DNA of 64,000 bases from Erwinia sp. HDF1-3R (lineage in GTDB: Bacteria; Pseudomonadota; Gammaproteobacteria; Enterobacterales; Enterobacteriaceae). A program made the translations under genes and the position numbers. This document shows positions 20,802 to 31,026 of the stretch, in pieces; within the stretch, counting starts at the first letter, position 1, and each line of letters opens with the position of its first letter. The stretch is taken from contig NZ_CP155071.1 in NCBI RefSeq assembly GCF_039621855.1, positions 2,728,001-2,792,000 of the forward strand, in the 5' to 3' direction. The notes below the pieces were generated by a model. The model was not told the DNA's origin. It ran no database searches and worked only from the letters and a program-made list of their open reading frames with translations.

Positions 20802-22601
20802 TTACTCGCTCTCTGATGACGAATCAGACGCGCGGGCCTGCTGTTTTTTCACGACTTCAATGCCCAGTTCGCCCAGCGATGCCGGGTTCGCGAAGCTTGG
20901 GGCCTCGGTCATCAGGCAGGCTGCCGCCGTCGTTTTCGGGAACGCGATCACGTCACGGATGTTATCCGTACCGGTCAGCAGCATCACCAGACGGTCGAGG
21001 CCAAATGCCAGACCCGCATGCGGCGGCGTACCGTATTTGAGCGCATCCAGCAGGAAGCCAAATTTCTCACGCTGTTCCTGCCCGGTAATGCCGAGAATGC
21101 CAAACACCGTCTGCTGCATCTGCCCATTATGAATACGCACGGAGCCGCCGCCGACTTCATAGCCGTTAATGACCATATCGTACGCGTTGGCAATAGCCGC
21201 TTCGGGAGCCGCTTTCAGCTCGTCCGGCGTCAGCTCTTTCGGCGCGGTGAACGGATGGTGCATCGCGGTCAGACCCTCTTCACCGTCATCCTCAAACATC
21301 GGGAAGTCGATAACCCACAGCGGCTTCCAGGCGGCAGCATCGGTGATGGCCAGGTCGCGGCCCAGCTTCAGGCGCAGCGCACCCAGCGCATCAGCCACCA
21401 CTTTCGCCCTGTCAGCGCCGAAGAAGATCATATCGCCGTCGGCGGCGTCGGTCCGGGCCAGAATGGACTCAACGATGTCCGCATTCAGGAACTTGGCCAC
21501 CGGGCTGGTGATGCCTTCCAGGCCTTTCGCGCGCTCATTGACCTTGATATAAGCCAGGCCTTTCGCGCCGTAGATTTCAATAAACTTGCCGTATTCGTCA
21601 ATCTGTTTACGACTGAGCTGAGCGCCGCCCGGCACACGAAGCGCCGCCACGCGACCTTTAGGGTCATTAGCCGGCCCGGAGAACACCTTAAACTCAACGG
21701 TATTCAGCAGGTCAGCAACGTCCACCAGCTCCATCGGATTGCGCAGGTCCGGCTTGTCAGAGCCGTAACGACGCATCGCCTCTTCGAAGGTCATTGTGGG
21801 GAAATCACCCAGATCAACGCCCTTCACGTCCTGCCACAGCTCGCGCACCAGACGTTCCATGATCTCACGCACCTGCGGGGCGGTCATAAACGAGGTTTCA
21901 ACATCGATCTGGGTAAATTCAGGCTGGCGATCGGCGCGTAAATCTTCATCGCGGAAGCATTTGACCACCTGATAGTAGCGGTCGAAGCCCGACATCATCA
22001 GCAGCTGTTTAAACAGCTGAGGCGACTGCGGCAGAGCATAGAACTTGCCTTTATGCACGCGGCTGGGTACCAGGTAGTCGCGCGCGCCTTCCGGCGTGGC
22101 CTTGGTCAACATCGGCGTTTCGATATCCAGAAAGCCGTTGTCATCCATAAAGCGACGGACGAAGCTGGTGATTTTAGCGCGCGCCTTCAGGCGCTGAGCC
22201 ATATCCGGGCGGCGCAGATCGAGGTAGCGGTACTTAAGACGGGCTTCCTCGCTGTTGACCTGATTGGAATCGAGCGGCAACGGCTCGGCGCGGTTGATAA
22301 TGCTCAGGTCGGTGGCAAACACTTCGATCTCACCGGTCGGCATCTCACTGTTTTTATTTTTATCGTCGCGAGCGCGGACGGTGCCGGTGAGCTGAATGCA
22401 AAATTCGTTACGGAGTTCAGAGGCCAGCTGGAAAGCTTCCTGACGGTCCGGATCGAAAAATACCTGTACGATACCTTCGCGATCGCGCATATCAATAAAG
22501 ATCAGGCTGCCCAGGTCGCGGCGGCGGTTGACCCAACCGCACAGTGTCACTTGCTGGCCTACGTGGGACAGATTGAGCTGTCCGCAATAATCAGTACGCA
22601 T
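20802..22601 (-). CDS. aspS: Aspartyl-tRNA synthetase
   Basis: 599 residues from [17 protein letters not shown]. An N-terminal OB-fold anticodon domain is followed by a class II catalytic core (motif 2 [18 protein letters not shown], motif 3 [13 protein letters not shown]) with the bacterial GAD insertion. It charges tRNA-Asp. The frame is open to 22802, but homology begins at 22601 and AAGGATATCGTT precedes that ATG. Operon with nudB. Confidence 0.97.
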   Translation of the reverse strand: MRTDYCGQLNLSHVGQQVTLCGWVNRRRDLGSLIFIDMRDREGIVQVFFDPDRQEAFQLASELRNEFCIQLTGTVRARDDKNKNSEMPTGEIEVFATDLSIINRAEPLPLDSNQVNSEEARLKYRYLDLRRPDMAQRLKARAKITSFVRRFMDDNGFLDIETPMLTKATPEGARDYLVPSRVHKGKFYALPQSPQLFKQLLMMSGFDRYYQVVKCFRDEDLRADRQPEFTQIDVETSFMTAPQVREIMERLVRELWQDVKGVDLGDFPTMTFEEAMRRYGSDKPDLRNPMELVDVADLLNTVEFKVFSGPANDPKGRVAALRVPGGAQLSRKQIDEYGKFIEIYGAKGLAYIKVNERAKGLEGITSPVAKFLNADIVESILARTDAADGDMIFFGADRAKVVADALGALRLKLGRDLAITDAAAWKPLWVIDFPMFEDDGEEGLTAMHHPFTAPKELTPDELKAAPEAAIANAYDMVINGYEVGGGSVRIHNGQMQQTVFGILGITGQEQREKFGFLLDALKYGTPPHAGLAFGLDRLVMLLTGTDNIRDVIAFPKTTAAACLMTEAPSFANPASLGELGIEVVKKQQARASDSSSESE

Positions 22602-22883
22602 AACGATATCCTTTAAACTTCGCCGCTCACACGCAGCAGTTTTGTTGTCTCTGCCCATGCAGGCGATGCTGTCGCGAAAAATGGCGGCCATTATAATTGA
22701 AAAAGCCCGGCGCGATAAGAGCCGTAACCGCATCAACGCCCCCGAAAGCGGGCAAAATAGCCCGCAGACACCCCGCCTCTCATAAACGCTAACAAATTTC
22801 ACCCTTTGCGAACATTGTTCTTATCGCAGAAAAAGCAGGATTAGCTGTATTCTCAATGGTTTCCCTTTTGCACCGGAGAGACG

Positions 22884-23447
22884 ATGTTAGAGATAAATGC
22901 AGCCAAAACCGCACTGGTATTAATCGACCTTCAGGAAGGGATACTGCCCTTTGCCGGTGGACCACACAGCGCATCTGAGGTAGTCACCCGCGCCGCAACG
23001 CTTGCCGCGAAGTTTCGCGCCGTCAATGCCCCGGTAGTGCTGGTACGCGTGGGCTGGGCCAAAGACTTCGGCGACGCGCCGAAGCAGCCGGTCGATGTCA
23101 GCCACGGCGGTGCCCTGCCCGGGAACTGGTGGGTCTACCCCGCCGCGCTGGGCAAAGAGGAGAGCGACATCGAAGTAACCAAGCATCAGTGGGGCGCATT
23201 CTACGGCACCGACCTGGAGTTACAGCTGCGCCGCCGGGGTATTGATACCATCGTGCTGGGCGGTATCTCCACCAATATTGGCGTGGAGTCCACCGCGCGT
23301 AACGCCTGGGAGCTGGGTTTCAACCTGATCGTCGCTGAGGACGTTTGCAGCGCGGGCAGCACCGACCAGCACCAGGGCAGCATGAAAAATATTTTCCCGC
23401 GCCTGGGCCGTGTCCGTCACTCCGCCGACATTATCGCCGCATTATAA
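22884..23447 (+). CDS. yecD: Isochorismatase-family protein YecD
   Basis: 187 residues of the cysteine hydrolase (isochorismatase) fold, with [14 protein letters not shown] holding the Asp and [12 protein letters not shown] holding the Lys. The usual nucleophilic Cys position reads [15 protein letters not shown], with Gly in its place. As I recall, E. coli YecD also lacks this Cys, so the protein may not be a hydrolase. The CGGAGAG ribosome site is clear. Confidence 0.9.
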   Translation: MLEINAAKTALVLIDLQEGILPFAGGPHSASEVVTRAATLAAKFRAVNAPVVLVRVGWAKDFGDAPKQPVDVSHGGALPGNWWVYPAALGKEESDIEVTKHQWGAFYGTDLELQLRRRGIDTIVLGGISTNIGVESTARNAWELGFNLIVAEDVCSAGSTDQHQGSMKNIFPRLGRVRHSADIIAAL

Positions 23448-23535
23448 GCTGACAGCCCGTCACGCCTGCTGACGGGTTGCACTCCGCTGCTGGCCTCGTT
23501 ACATTTCCTGCTGGACGATACGAGAGGGAACGCCG

Positions 23536-24360
23536 GTGAAGCCTTTTTATCTTGGACTGCCGCAGTGGCAGCATCCTCAGTGGAAGAAGCTGGGTATGGC
23601 TACCCTTGCGGACTATGCCCGCTATTTTAACTGCGTAGAGGGTAATACCACGCTTTATGCCCTGCCGAGGCCGGAGATCGTGCAGCGTTGGTACGACATG
23701 ACGCACGACGACTTCCGCTTCTGCTTTAAATTCCCGGCGACCATCAGCCATCAGTCGGCTCTGCGCAACTGTCAGGATCTCACCGCAGAATTTTTTAGCC
23801 TGCTCGCCCCGCTTGATGCGCGCATGGGTCAGTACTGGCTGCAGCTGCCCCCGGCTTTCGGCCCGGATGAGCTACCGGTACTCTGGGCATTTCTGGATAC
23901 CCTGCCCTCTGGCTTTCGCTACGGCGTGGAGGTCCGTCATCCGGCATTTTTCACCAAGGGAGACGCTGAACGGGCGCTTAACCGTGGGTTGCACGATCGT
24001 AGCGTTAACCGGGTGATCCTCGATACGCGCGGCGTACATTCGGCAAAACCGAGTAATCCAGCCATTATCGAAGCACAGCGCAAAAAACCGGTACTGCCGG
24101 TGCATGCGGTGAAGACCGCCGATCAGCCGATGATTCGATTTATCGGCGGTGACGATCCCGGGGCTAATCTGGCCTGGTTTCAATCCTGGCGGGCGCTGCT
24201 GCCGCAATGGGCCGAACAGGGCCAGCCCTGGCTGTTCATCCATACCCCCGACATTGGCTTTGCACCCGACCTGGTTCAGGCTCTCTGGCCCACCCTGCAG
24301 GCGATCCTGCCGCAGTGCGGAGAAGCGCCGGACTGGCCGCAGCAGGCGCAGCTGTTCTGA
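23536..24360 (+). CDS. yecE: DUF72 protein YecE
   Basis: 274 residues of the DUF72 TIM-barrel family, with LGLPQWQHPQWKKLGM at the N-terminus, FCFKFPATISHQ and YGVEVRHPAFF. Function is not established. It follows yecD by 88 bases, as in E. coli. I see no truncation. Confidence 0.9.
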   Translation: MKPFYLGLPQWQHPQWKKLGMATLADYARYFNCVEGNTTLYALPRPEIVQRWYDMTHDDFRFCFKFPATISHQSALRNCQDLTAEFFSLLAPLDARMGQYWLQLPPAFGPDELPVLWAFLDTLPSGFRYGVEVRHPAFFTKGDAERALNRGLHDRSVNRVILDTRGVHSAKPSNPAIIEAQRKKPVLPVHAVKTADQPMIRFIGGDDPGANLAWFQSWRALLPQWAEQGQPWLFIHTPDIGFAPDLVQALWPTLQAILPQCGEAPDWPQQAQLF

Positions 24361-24465
24361 CGCTGAACGTCCGAAATCATCCTCAACTTGTCGCCATTCC
24401 CTGACAGATTGCACTTTCATCGCTATGATGTTGCCAGATATTTTTAATAAAACGATGGAGTTGGA

Positions 24466-24861
24466 ATGGTCAGCGCCCTGTATGTTGTGCTTGGTGCCCT
24501 GTTTCTTATCAAGCTGTCTTTAAACGTTTCACGACTGCGCCAGCTGTATCGGGTTGCCTGGGGTGACGGCGGGTTTTACGAGCTGCAAATCGCGCTGCGC
24601 ATTCACAGCGGTGCGGTGGAATTTATCCCGATCGCTGCCCTGCTGCTAATTAGTATGGAAATGAACGGCGCTGATATCTGGCTGCTGCACCTTACCGCGC
24701 TGTTTTTTTTCCTGGGCCGCCTGCTGCATATCTATGGCCTGCGCACCAGCACCCGGTTGTGGCGCAAAAATGGCACCACTATTTCCATCCTTTCGCTGCT
24801 GGGAATGGTGATTATCAATTTGATTTATCTGCCCTGGGACCTGGTTCTGACGCTGCGCTAA
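24466..24861 (+). CDS. yecN: MAPEG-family membrane protein YecN
   Basis: 131 residues with four hydrophobic segments (about 3-20, 53-70, 77-95, 108-128) and the MAPEG signature around ALRIHSGAVEFIPIAALLL and FFLGRLLHIYGL. Eukaryotic relatives act in eicosanoid and glutathione metabolism; the bacterial role is unknown. TGGAGTTGG precedes the ATG. It lies between yecE and cmoA, as in E. coli. Confidence 0.88.
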   Translation: MVSALYVVLGALFLIKLSLNVSRLRQLYRVAWGDGGFYELQIALRIHSGAVEFIPIAALLLISMEMNGADIWLLHLTALFFFLGRLLHIYGLRTSTRLWRKNGTTISILSLLGMVIINLIYLPWDLVLTLR

Positions 24862-24867
24862 CGCTAA

Positions 24868-25718
<851 letters not shown>

Positions 25719-25719
<1 letters not shown>

Positions 25720-26684
25720 TGGATTTTGGAAATTTTTACCAGCTTATTGCCAAAGGTCCACTGGCCCACTGGCTGGAAACGCTCCCTGCCCAGCTTGCCG
25801 CCTGGCAACGCGAGCAGCTGCACGGTCATTTCAAAAACTGGGATCGATCGGTGGAGTACCTGCCCGCGCTGACGCCCGAGAGTCTGGATTTGCTGCACGG
25901 CGTCAGCGCTGACAGCAGCCAGCTGAGCGATCGCCAGCGCGACGGTATTGAGAAACTGCTGCGTAATCTGATGCCCTGGCGTAAGGGTCCGTTTTCGCTC
26001 TACGGCGTGAACATTGATACCGAGTGGCGCTCGGACTGGAAATGGACGCGCGTGCTGCCGCACATTTCACCGCTGGCGGGCAGGACAATTCTGGACGTGG
26101 GCTGCGGCAGCGGCTATCACCTGTGGCGGATGGTGGGTGCTGGCGCCAGCCTGGCGGTGGGCATCGATCCGATGCAGCTGTTTTTATGCCAGTTCGAGGC
26201 GGTACGTAAGCTATTGGGCAGCGATCAGCGCGCGCATCTGCTGCCGTTAGGTATTGAGCAGCTTCCCGAACTCAAGGCGTTTGATACCGTTTTCTCTATG
26301 GGCGTGTTGTATCACCGCCGTTCACCGCTTGATCATCTGCTCCAGTTGAGAAACCAGCTGGTGAGCGGCGGTGAGCTGGTGCTGGAGACGCTGGTGATTG
26401 AGGGCGGCGAGCGGGATGTCCTGGTGCCGGGCGAGCGATATGCGCAGATGCGCAACGTCTATTTCATTCCCTCTACCGGTGCGCTGAAAGGGTGGCTGGA
26501 GAAGTGCGGATTCGAGGATGTGCGTATTGTGGATTATTCGCGTACCACGACGGACGAACAGCGCCGTACCGACTGGATGGTGACCGGCTCACTCGCGGAG
26601 TTCCTTGACCCCGATGACAGTTCTAAAACCGTCGAGGGCTACCCGGCTCCGCTGCGCGCGGTACTGGTGGCGCGCAAGCCTTAA
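25719..26684 (+). CDS. cmoB: tRNA U34 carboxymethyltransferase
   Basis: 321 residues with the SAM-type motif [16 protein letters not shown] and [17 protein letters not shown]. CmoB transfers the carboxymethyl group from carboxy-SAM to 5-hydroxyuridine 34, giving cmo5U in wobble tRNAs. It forms a 1-base-overlap operon with cmoA. Confidence 0.95.
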
Positions 26685-26712
26685 GACCGCGCCCGCGTTT
26701 TGCCCGTACCCG

Positions 26713-26741
26713 CCGAGGCGGCACGCCCTGTGCCGCCTCGG
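26713..26741 (+). terminator. Terminator-like hairpin after cmoB
   Basis: A perfect 12-base stem CCGAGGCGGCAC / GTGCCGCCTCGG with a 5-base loop starts 28 bases past the cmoB stop. It is followed by ATTAAGG rather than a T-run, so it may stabilise the 3' end or need help to terminate. Confidence 0.45.
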
Positions 26742-26932
26742 ATTAAGGCTATTCCGGGTAATGTTGCCCTTCAACCCTCGTTCGATTTCGCTCCGACACC
26801 CTGGCGTAGTTTTCAGCAGTTTCAACTTATGTGAAACTTTCCGAAAAGCGTTTTTTAACAAGCCACGACGCGATAAAAAGACCAGGATAAAGGAGACACA
26901 CTTCTGTTTTATTTCATTACAAGGAGTCTTGC

Positions 26933-28030
26933 ATGAGTAAGTTCGTATTCTCTTCACCGCGGAAATATGTTCAGGGTGCAGGCGTGTTGGCCCAGCTGGG
27001 CGAGTACGTCGCTGAGCTTGGCAACAACGCGTTTGTGGTCGCGGACGACATCGTCTGGGGGCTGATTGGAAAAGATGTCGAAACCTCACTGAAGCAGAAC
27101 AACATTGCGTTTCACTATCAGCAGTTCAATGGTGAAGCCTCCAGTAATGAAATTACCCGCCTAGCAGGACTGGCAAAAAACGGCGGAGCCAGCCTGGTCG
27201 TCGGTCTCGGCGGTGGGAAAACCCTGGATACCGTGAAAGCCGTCGCGGATGAACTGAAGCAGCCTGTGGTTATCGTTCCGACGATTGCATCAACGGATGC
27301 CCCCTGTAGCGCACTGTCGGTGATCTATTCGGATAGCGGCGTGTTTGAAAGCTACCGTTTCTACAGTAAAAACCCTGACCTGGTGCTGGTAGATACTCAG
27401 GTTTGCGCCCGCGCACCGGTCAGATTGTTCGCTTCCGGTATCGCCGATGGGCTGGCGACCTTTGTTGAGGCGCAGGCGGTAAAACGCTCGCACAGTAAGT
27501 CGATGGTCAATGGCGATCCGACCATTGCGGGCATGGCTATTGCCGAGGCCTGTGAAAAAACGCTGCTGACCTATGGGTTCAGCGCTTATCAGGCCGTCGA
27601 GAAAAAGCTGGTGACGCCCGCCGTGGAGGCCGTGGTTGAGGCGAATACGCTGCTTTCCGGACTGGGGTTTGAGAATGCAGGACTGGCAGGCGCACACGCG
27701 ATCCATAATGGTTTTACCGCCATCGAAGGCGATATTCATCATCTTACCCACGGTGAGAAGGTAGCCTATGGCACGTTGACGCAGATGGTGCTTGAGCAGC
27801 GTCCGGATGAGGAGATTGCCCGCTATATTCGTTTTTATCGCGCGATTAAGATGCCGGTTACGCTGAAGGAGCTGCATCTGGAAAATGAGAGCTGGGAGAA
27901 TCTGGTGAAGATTGGCGCACTGGCCAATAACGAAGGGGATACGCTTAAGAATCTCAATCCGAATCTCAGCGCAGAGGATATCGCCAGCGCCATTATGGCC
28001 GTTGATGCCTTCAGTCAGACGGTTAAATAG
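26933..28030 (+). CDS. gldA: Glycerol dehydrogenase
   Basis: 365 residues of the iron-containing alcohol dehydrogenase superfamily, GldA branch. NAD-binding region LVVGLGGGKTLDTVKAVA; zinc ligands in ASGIADGLATFVEA (Asp), GAHAIHNGF (His) and HHLTHGEKVAYG (His). It oxidises glycerol to dihydroxyacetone. AAGGAG precedes the ATG. In E. coli this spot between cmoB and cutC holds torYZ, so gldA is placed differently here. A repeat-rich non-coding stretch follows directly. Confidence 0.9.
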   Translation: MSKFVFSSPRKYVQGAGVLAQLGEYVAELGNNAFVVADDIVWGLIGKDVETSLKQNNIAFHYQQFNGEASSNEITRLAGLAKNGGASLVVGLGGGKTLDTVKAVADELKQPVVIVPTIASTDAPCSALSVIYSDSGVFESYRFYSKNPDLVLVDTQVCARAPVRLFASGIADGLATFVEAQAVKRSHSKSMVNGDPTIAGMAIAEACEKTLLTYGFSAYQAVEKKLVTPAVEAVVEANTLLSGLGFENAGLAGAHAIHNGFTAIEGDIHHLTHGEKVAYGTLTQMVLEQRPDEEIARYIRFYRAIKMPVTLKELHLENESWENLVKIGALANNEGDTLKNLNPNLSAEDIASAIMAVDAFSQTVK

Positions 28031-28121
28031 CGTCCTTTCGGTTAAGTCCGTTGCTGGCATGCGGGGCCCGGTGCTACAAAAGCTGGAGGTGTCGCCTGGG
28101 GGTGGGGCCCGGCTGGCTAAA

Positions 28122-28415
28122 GGTTTGGTGCCGTCGCCTACAGGTTTGGTGCCGTCGCCTACAGGTCTGGTGCCGTCGCCTACAGGTCTGGTGCCGTCGC
28201 CTACAGGTCTGGTGCCGTCGCCTACAGGTCTGGTGCCGTCGCCTACAGGTCTGGTGCCGTCGCCTACAGGTCTGGTGCCGTCGCCTACAGGTCTGGTGCC
28301 GTCGCCTACAGGTCTGGTGCCGTCGCCTACAGGTCTGGTGCCGTCGCCTACAGGTCTGGTGCCGTCGCCTACAGGTCTGGTGCCGTCGCCTACAGGTCTG
28401 GTGCCGTCGCCTACG
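28122..28415. repeat. Minisatellite: 14 tandem copies of a 21-base unit
   Basis: The unit GGTCTGGTGCCGTCGCCTACA repeats 14 times without spacers. The first two copies read GGTTTG, and the last ends CTACG. It starts 91 bases past the gldA stop. Because 21 is divisible by 3, several reading frames stay open through it and spell heptapeptides (for example GLVPSPT on the plus strand), but no start with a ribosome site supports translation. Confidence 0.95.
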
Positions 28416-28529
28416 GGTGGTGCCCGGTGCCTGGCGGTCCTCGCGCCGCGCGTGGCGCGGTGCCTTCGCTTCGCTCGTCGACTTTCCGGACCGGGCATGA
28501 CGTGACATCCCTGTCCCGGCATGCCCTTG

Positions 28530-28830
28530 TGCCAGCATCCCTGCTGGCCCATCCGGGTCTCCCTCCCTGCGCTCAGCGCTGCGGATTGCCTGTCACCGGG
28601 CCCCACCCGCCGGCTTACTACATTGTGCTGGCTGCGGTTAAGGGCGGTTCCGGGGTGACAGGAAACTCCTTGCCCGGTTTTATTGTGGAAAGAACCCTGC
28701 GTATTGATAAAAGGTCTTATCTGAAACGACTCAGAAGCCTGAGAGGTGGACAATCCCAGCGGGTGACGGGCATTCCGCAGCGCTGCGGCAGAGACGGAGG
28801 GCCAGGCGAGGGCAGCAGGGATGCTGCACT
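28530..28830. repeat. Large imperfect inverted repeat
   Basis: The left arm (about 28530-28600) contains CAGCATCCCTGCTG, CCCTCC, CAGCGCTGCGGA and GTCACC. The reverse complement of the right arm (about 28756-28830) carries the same blocks in the same order. The arms are separated by roughly 155 bases. Similarity fades outward to about 28450 and 28915 (GGTGCCTT and TTCGC blocks). I saw no transposase. It lies within the gldA-ynfC-like non-coding stretch (28031-29147). Confidence 0.6.
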
Positions 28831-28927
28831 CAGGGAGCGGCGGGCAGGACGCCCGCTCGCGACCGGGCCGTCCGGCCTGGCGTCGGAGCCAAAGGCACCA
28901 CGCGAAGCGTGTAGCTGCGACGTCCGG

Positions 28928-29095
28928 CAAACGCTGGGATTATCCACCGACACCACAGCTATTGCAGCCCAACAACTAACCGACAAACGCTGGGATTATC
29001 CACCGACACCACAGGTATGGCAGCCCAAACAACTAACCGGCAAACGCTGGGATTGTCTACCAGCACCTCAGATATTGCAGCTTCATGGCAGACCA
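28928..29095. repeat. Triplicate repeat with 56/57-base period
   Basis: Three copies begin CAAACGCTGGGATT at 28928, 28984 and 29041. The first two are nearly identical (ATCCACCGACACCACAG, then GCAGCCCAA-CAACTAACCG); the third has diverged (GTCTACCAGCACCTCAG). They fill the stretch before the end of the YnfC-like gene. No gene is evident in them. Confidence 0.85.
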
Positions 29096-29147
29096 ACGCA
29101 CAAGACCTCAACGCGAAGTCGGCGTCAAAGACAAAGCCTGGCATCGG

Positions 29148-30014
29148 TCAAGGGAAAGTCCGATCGTCTTCCTCTGCCCTGCCCGCTTTATCCCAATACT
29201 CAAAGCGATAGGCAGTCGTGATATCACGGCGAATCATTCCCGCCGGAAACAACTCCGTCTCGCGTGAATAGCTAAGCGTACAATTGCCGCGATCGTCCCA
29301 AAGCTGGCACTCATCAACTGTGTGCAGCTGGCTCAAGGGCGATGTCGTCAGCGTACGCAGCATAAGCTCACGATCCTGGCTGTCATAACGCAGGAACATC
29401 CGGTTGCTACCCGAAAAGGAAGACGTCAGCTGATTCTTCTTATTCCACTGATAAATGCTCTCACCGTTCGCCAGACTGTCCGAACCGCGCGCAACGCTCT
29501 TAATCAACCGGAAATGTGCATCAAAACTGTTCGTTGTTGCGGTAAAACCTTTCACTCCCTGCAACAGGAAAGTATCGGTAGAACTGGTGATAGTGCCATT
29601 CCTGCCGGTCATATAGCTGATGATGCCCTCCTTGCGCGTCACCGGCTCAGCCTCGCCCGCCCTGATTACAAACACCGAAATGTCATACGCAGTTTGCCAG
29701 CCATCTTCAACGCGGGTGATGCTCTGCACCGCCTTCATCACCAGATTGCCTTCATTTTTATCGACGCTAATATTCGCCTGAAGCAGCACGCCGCAGGCGT
29801 CAAACTTCGCCAGCATCCGCTTTTGCCGATCCACGTCCTTACCAAATTCACCGACGACCACCTGCTTTACCGGGCCGGTTGCGGTTCCACCCAGCACTAA
29901 AAGAGCATTGCTGTCGTTAATCTGCTGATAATGAGGCGGGCAGCCCGGCGTTGCCATTACAACACCCGTGTGCAGCAGGACAGCACAACAGGCACTTAGC
30001 AGAAGGGGTTTCAT
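29148..30014 (-). CDS. Exported hypothetical protein, YnfC-like
   Basis: 288 residues from MKPLLLSACCAVLLH, with a signal peptide probably cleaved after GVVMA. The mature part has GPVKQVVVGEFGKDV near its start, then beta-rich segments and a C-terminal region with ECQLWDDRGNCTLSYSRETE and TAYRFEYWD. This order recalls the UPF0257 (YnfC) family of envelope proteins, but there is no lipobox and the match is by eye only. The frame continues upstream to 30128, but the signal peptide fixes the start. It is transcribed toward the repeat cluster. Function unknown. Confidence 0.7.
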   Translation of the reverse strand: MKPLLLSACCAVLLHTGVVMATPGCPPHYQQINDSNALLVLGGTATGPVKQVVVGEFGKDVDRQKRMLAKFDACGVLLQANISVDKNEGNLVMKAVQSITRVEDGWQTAYDISVFVIRAGEAEPVTRKEGIISYMTGRNGTITSSTDTFLLQGVKGFTATTNSFDAHFRLIKSVARGSDSLANGESIYQWNKKNQLTSSFSGSNRMFLRYDSQDRELMLRTLTTSPLSQLHTVDECQLWDDRGNCTLSYSRETELFPAGMIRRDITTAYRFEYWDKAGRAEEDDRTFP

Positions 30015-30087
30015 ACAGGGTCTCGTCAGTAGGCAGGCATCCCTGCAAAGTATAATGGGATTATCCTCGGCGCAACTCTCGCCAGAT

Positions 30088-30115
30088 AAAAAAAGCCCCA
30101 CCAAAATGATGGGGC
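30088..30115 (-). terminator. Intrinsic terminator of cutC
   Basis: On the minus strand GCCCCATC, ATTTT and GGTGGGGC form a GC-rich stem followed by TTTTTTT. It lies 55 bases past the cutC stop and before the YnfC-like gene, so the two are separate units. Confidence 0.85.
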
Positions 30116-30170
30116 CTGGTACTTGCAAACATCACGTCGCTGAACTGGCGTGCTGCGCGGCAAAATCGTT

Positions 30171-30926
30171 TCAGGCGACGTTAACAGATGAACTGTGTAA
30201 CATCGCGCCCTTCATGGCTTCAACCATATCACTGTCCACGCAGGTTCGGCTGAATTCGTCGGTCTCTGCCACCGAACTCATTGAAACACCCGCTTTGCGA
30301 TAGCGCATTGATGATGAAATTCGCTGGCTGGCCGAGCTGTGTAGCTCGCTGAGCCCGGCATCAATAAACTTTTGCAGGTTGCTGAGACGCACCCCAGCAC
30401 CCGCCATGATGATTGGACCGCGGGTAGTGCGCGTTAGTTCCCTTAATAAGGGTAAACCACTTTCGGCGCTTTGCTGCTGCCCCGACGTCAGAATGCGCGC
30501 TACGCCAAGATCGGTCAGCTGTTGCAGCGCAGTCAATGGGCTGTGGCAGAGATCGAACGCACGATGGAAGGTCACCGCCATGCCATTACAGAGCGCCATT
30601 ACCTGCTTCATGCGCACAAGATCAATATGACCGTCCACGTCCAGTACGCCGACCACCAGCCCTGGAAAACCCCGTTCCCGAATAAAATCGATATCAGATT
30701 TGATTTCCTCAAATTCGCCAGCGGAATAGCAGAAGTCTCCGCCACGTGGTCGTACTATCGGGTGGACCGGGATGGTCAGCCTCTCTCGAGCCTGCATCAG
30801 ACTACCGGCAGAAGGCGTAAGTCCTCCCTCAGCCGGGGCAGAGCAAAGTTCGATACGATCGGCTCCGGCTTTTTCGGCCGCCAGTGCGCAATCGACTCCG
30901 TAGCAGCATACTTCCAGTTTACACAT
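30171..30926 (-). CDS. cutC: CutC family protein
   Basis: 251 residues with the CutC TIM-barrel features [50 protein letters not shown] and [11 protein letters not shown]. It was long called a copper homeostasis protein; the activity is not settled. AGGAGG precedes the ATG. In E. coli it is followed by yecM and argS; here a MalY-like gene intervenes on the other strand. Confidence 0.93.
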   Translation of the reverse strand: MCKLEVCCYGVDCALAAEKAGADRIELCSAPAEGGLTPSAGSLMQARERLTIPVHPIVRPRGGDFCYSAGEFEEIKSDIDFIRERGFPGLVVGVLDVDGHIDLVRMKQVMALCNGMAVTFHRAFDLCHSPLTALQQLTDLGVARILTSGQQQSAESGLPLLRELTRTTRGPIIMAGAGVRLSNLQKFIDAGLSELHSSASQRISSSMRYRKAGVSMSSVAETDEFSRTCVDSDMVEAMKGAMLHSSSVNVA

Positions 30927-31026
30927 CCCATCCTCCTGTTAATGACCGCCGTCAGGTTGTGAAAATCACAGCTGATGTTTAATCTGCCTTAAGACATTAG
31001 TAATTATATTAACGGGAATCACTGAC

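Noticed and set aside
21018-21941. 307-residue plus-strand frame within aspS
   Set aside because: It is antisense to a complete conserved synthetase gene and has no recognisable protein features. The same applies to the long frames antisense to flhA (39985-40845), argS (33656-34480) and the chemoreceptors.
22602-22802. 67-residue N-terminal extension of AspS
   Set aside because: Homology starts at MRTDYCGQ (22601), which has its own ribosome site; the upstream part is leader.
28122-28415. CRISPR array
   Set aside because: The 21-base units are directly contiguous with no unique spacers, and there are no cas genes in the window.
27912-28505. Plus-strand frame encoding 14 GLVPSPT heptapeptides
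   Set aside because: It overlaps the end of gldA in another frame and depends on the repeat for openness. No start signal follows the gldA stop. A repeat protein is not excluded but is not supported.
27290-28930. 546-residue open frame on the minus strand across gldA and the minisatellite
   Set aside because: It is antisense to intact gldA and is held open by the 21-base repeat, which has no stops in that frame. It has no recognisable domain or ribosome site.
28430-29100. Insertion sequence
   Set aside because: No transposase frame or target-site duplication was seen, despite the inverted repeat.
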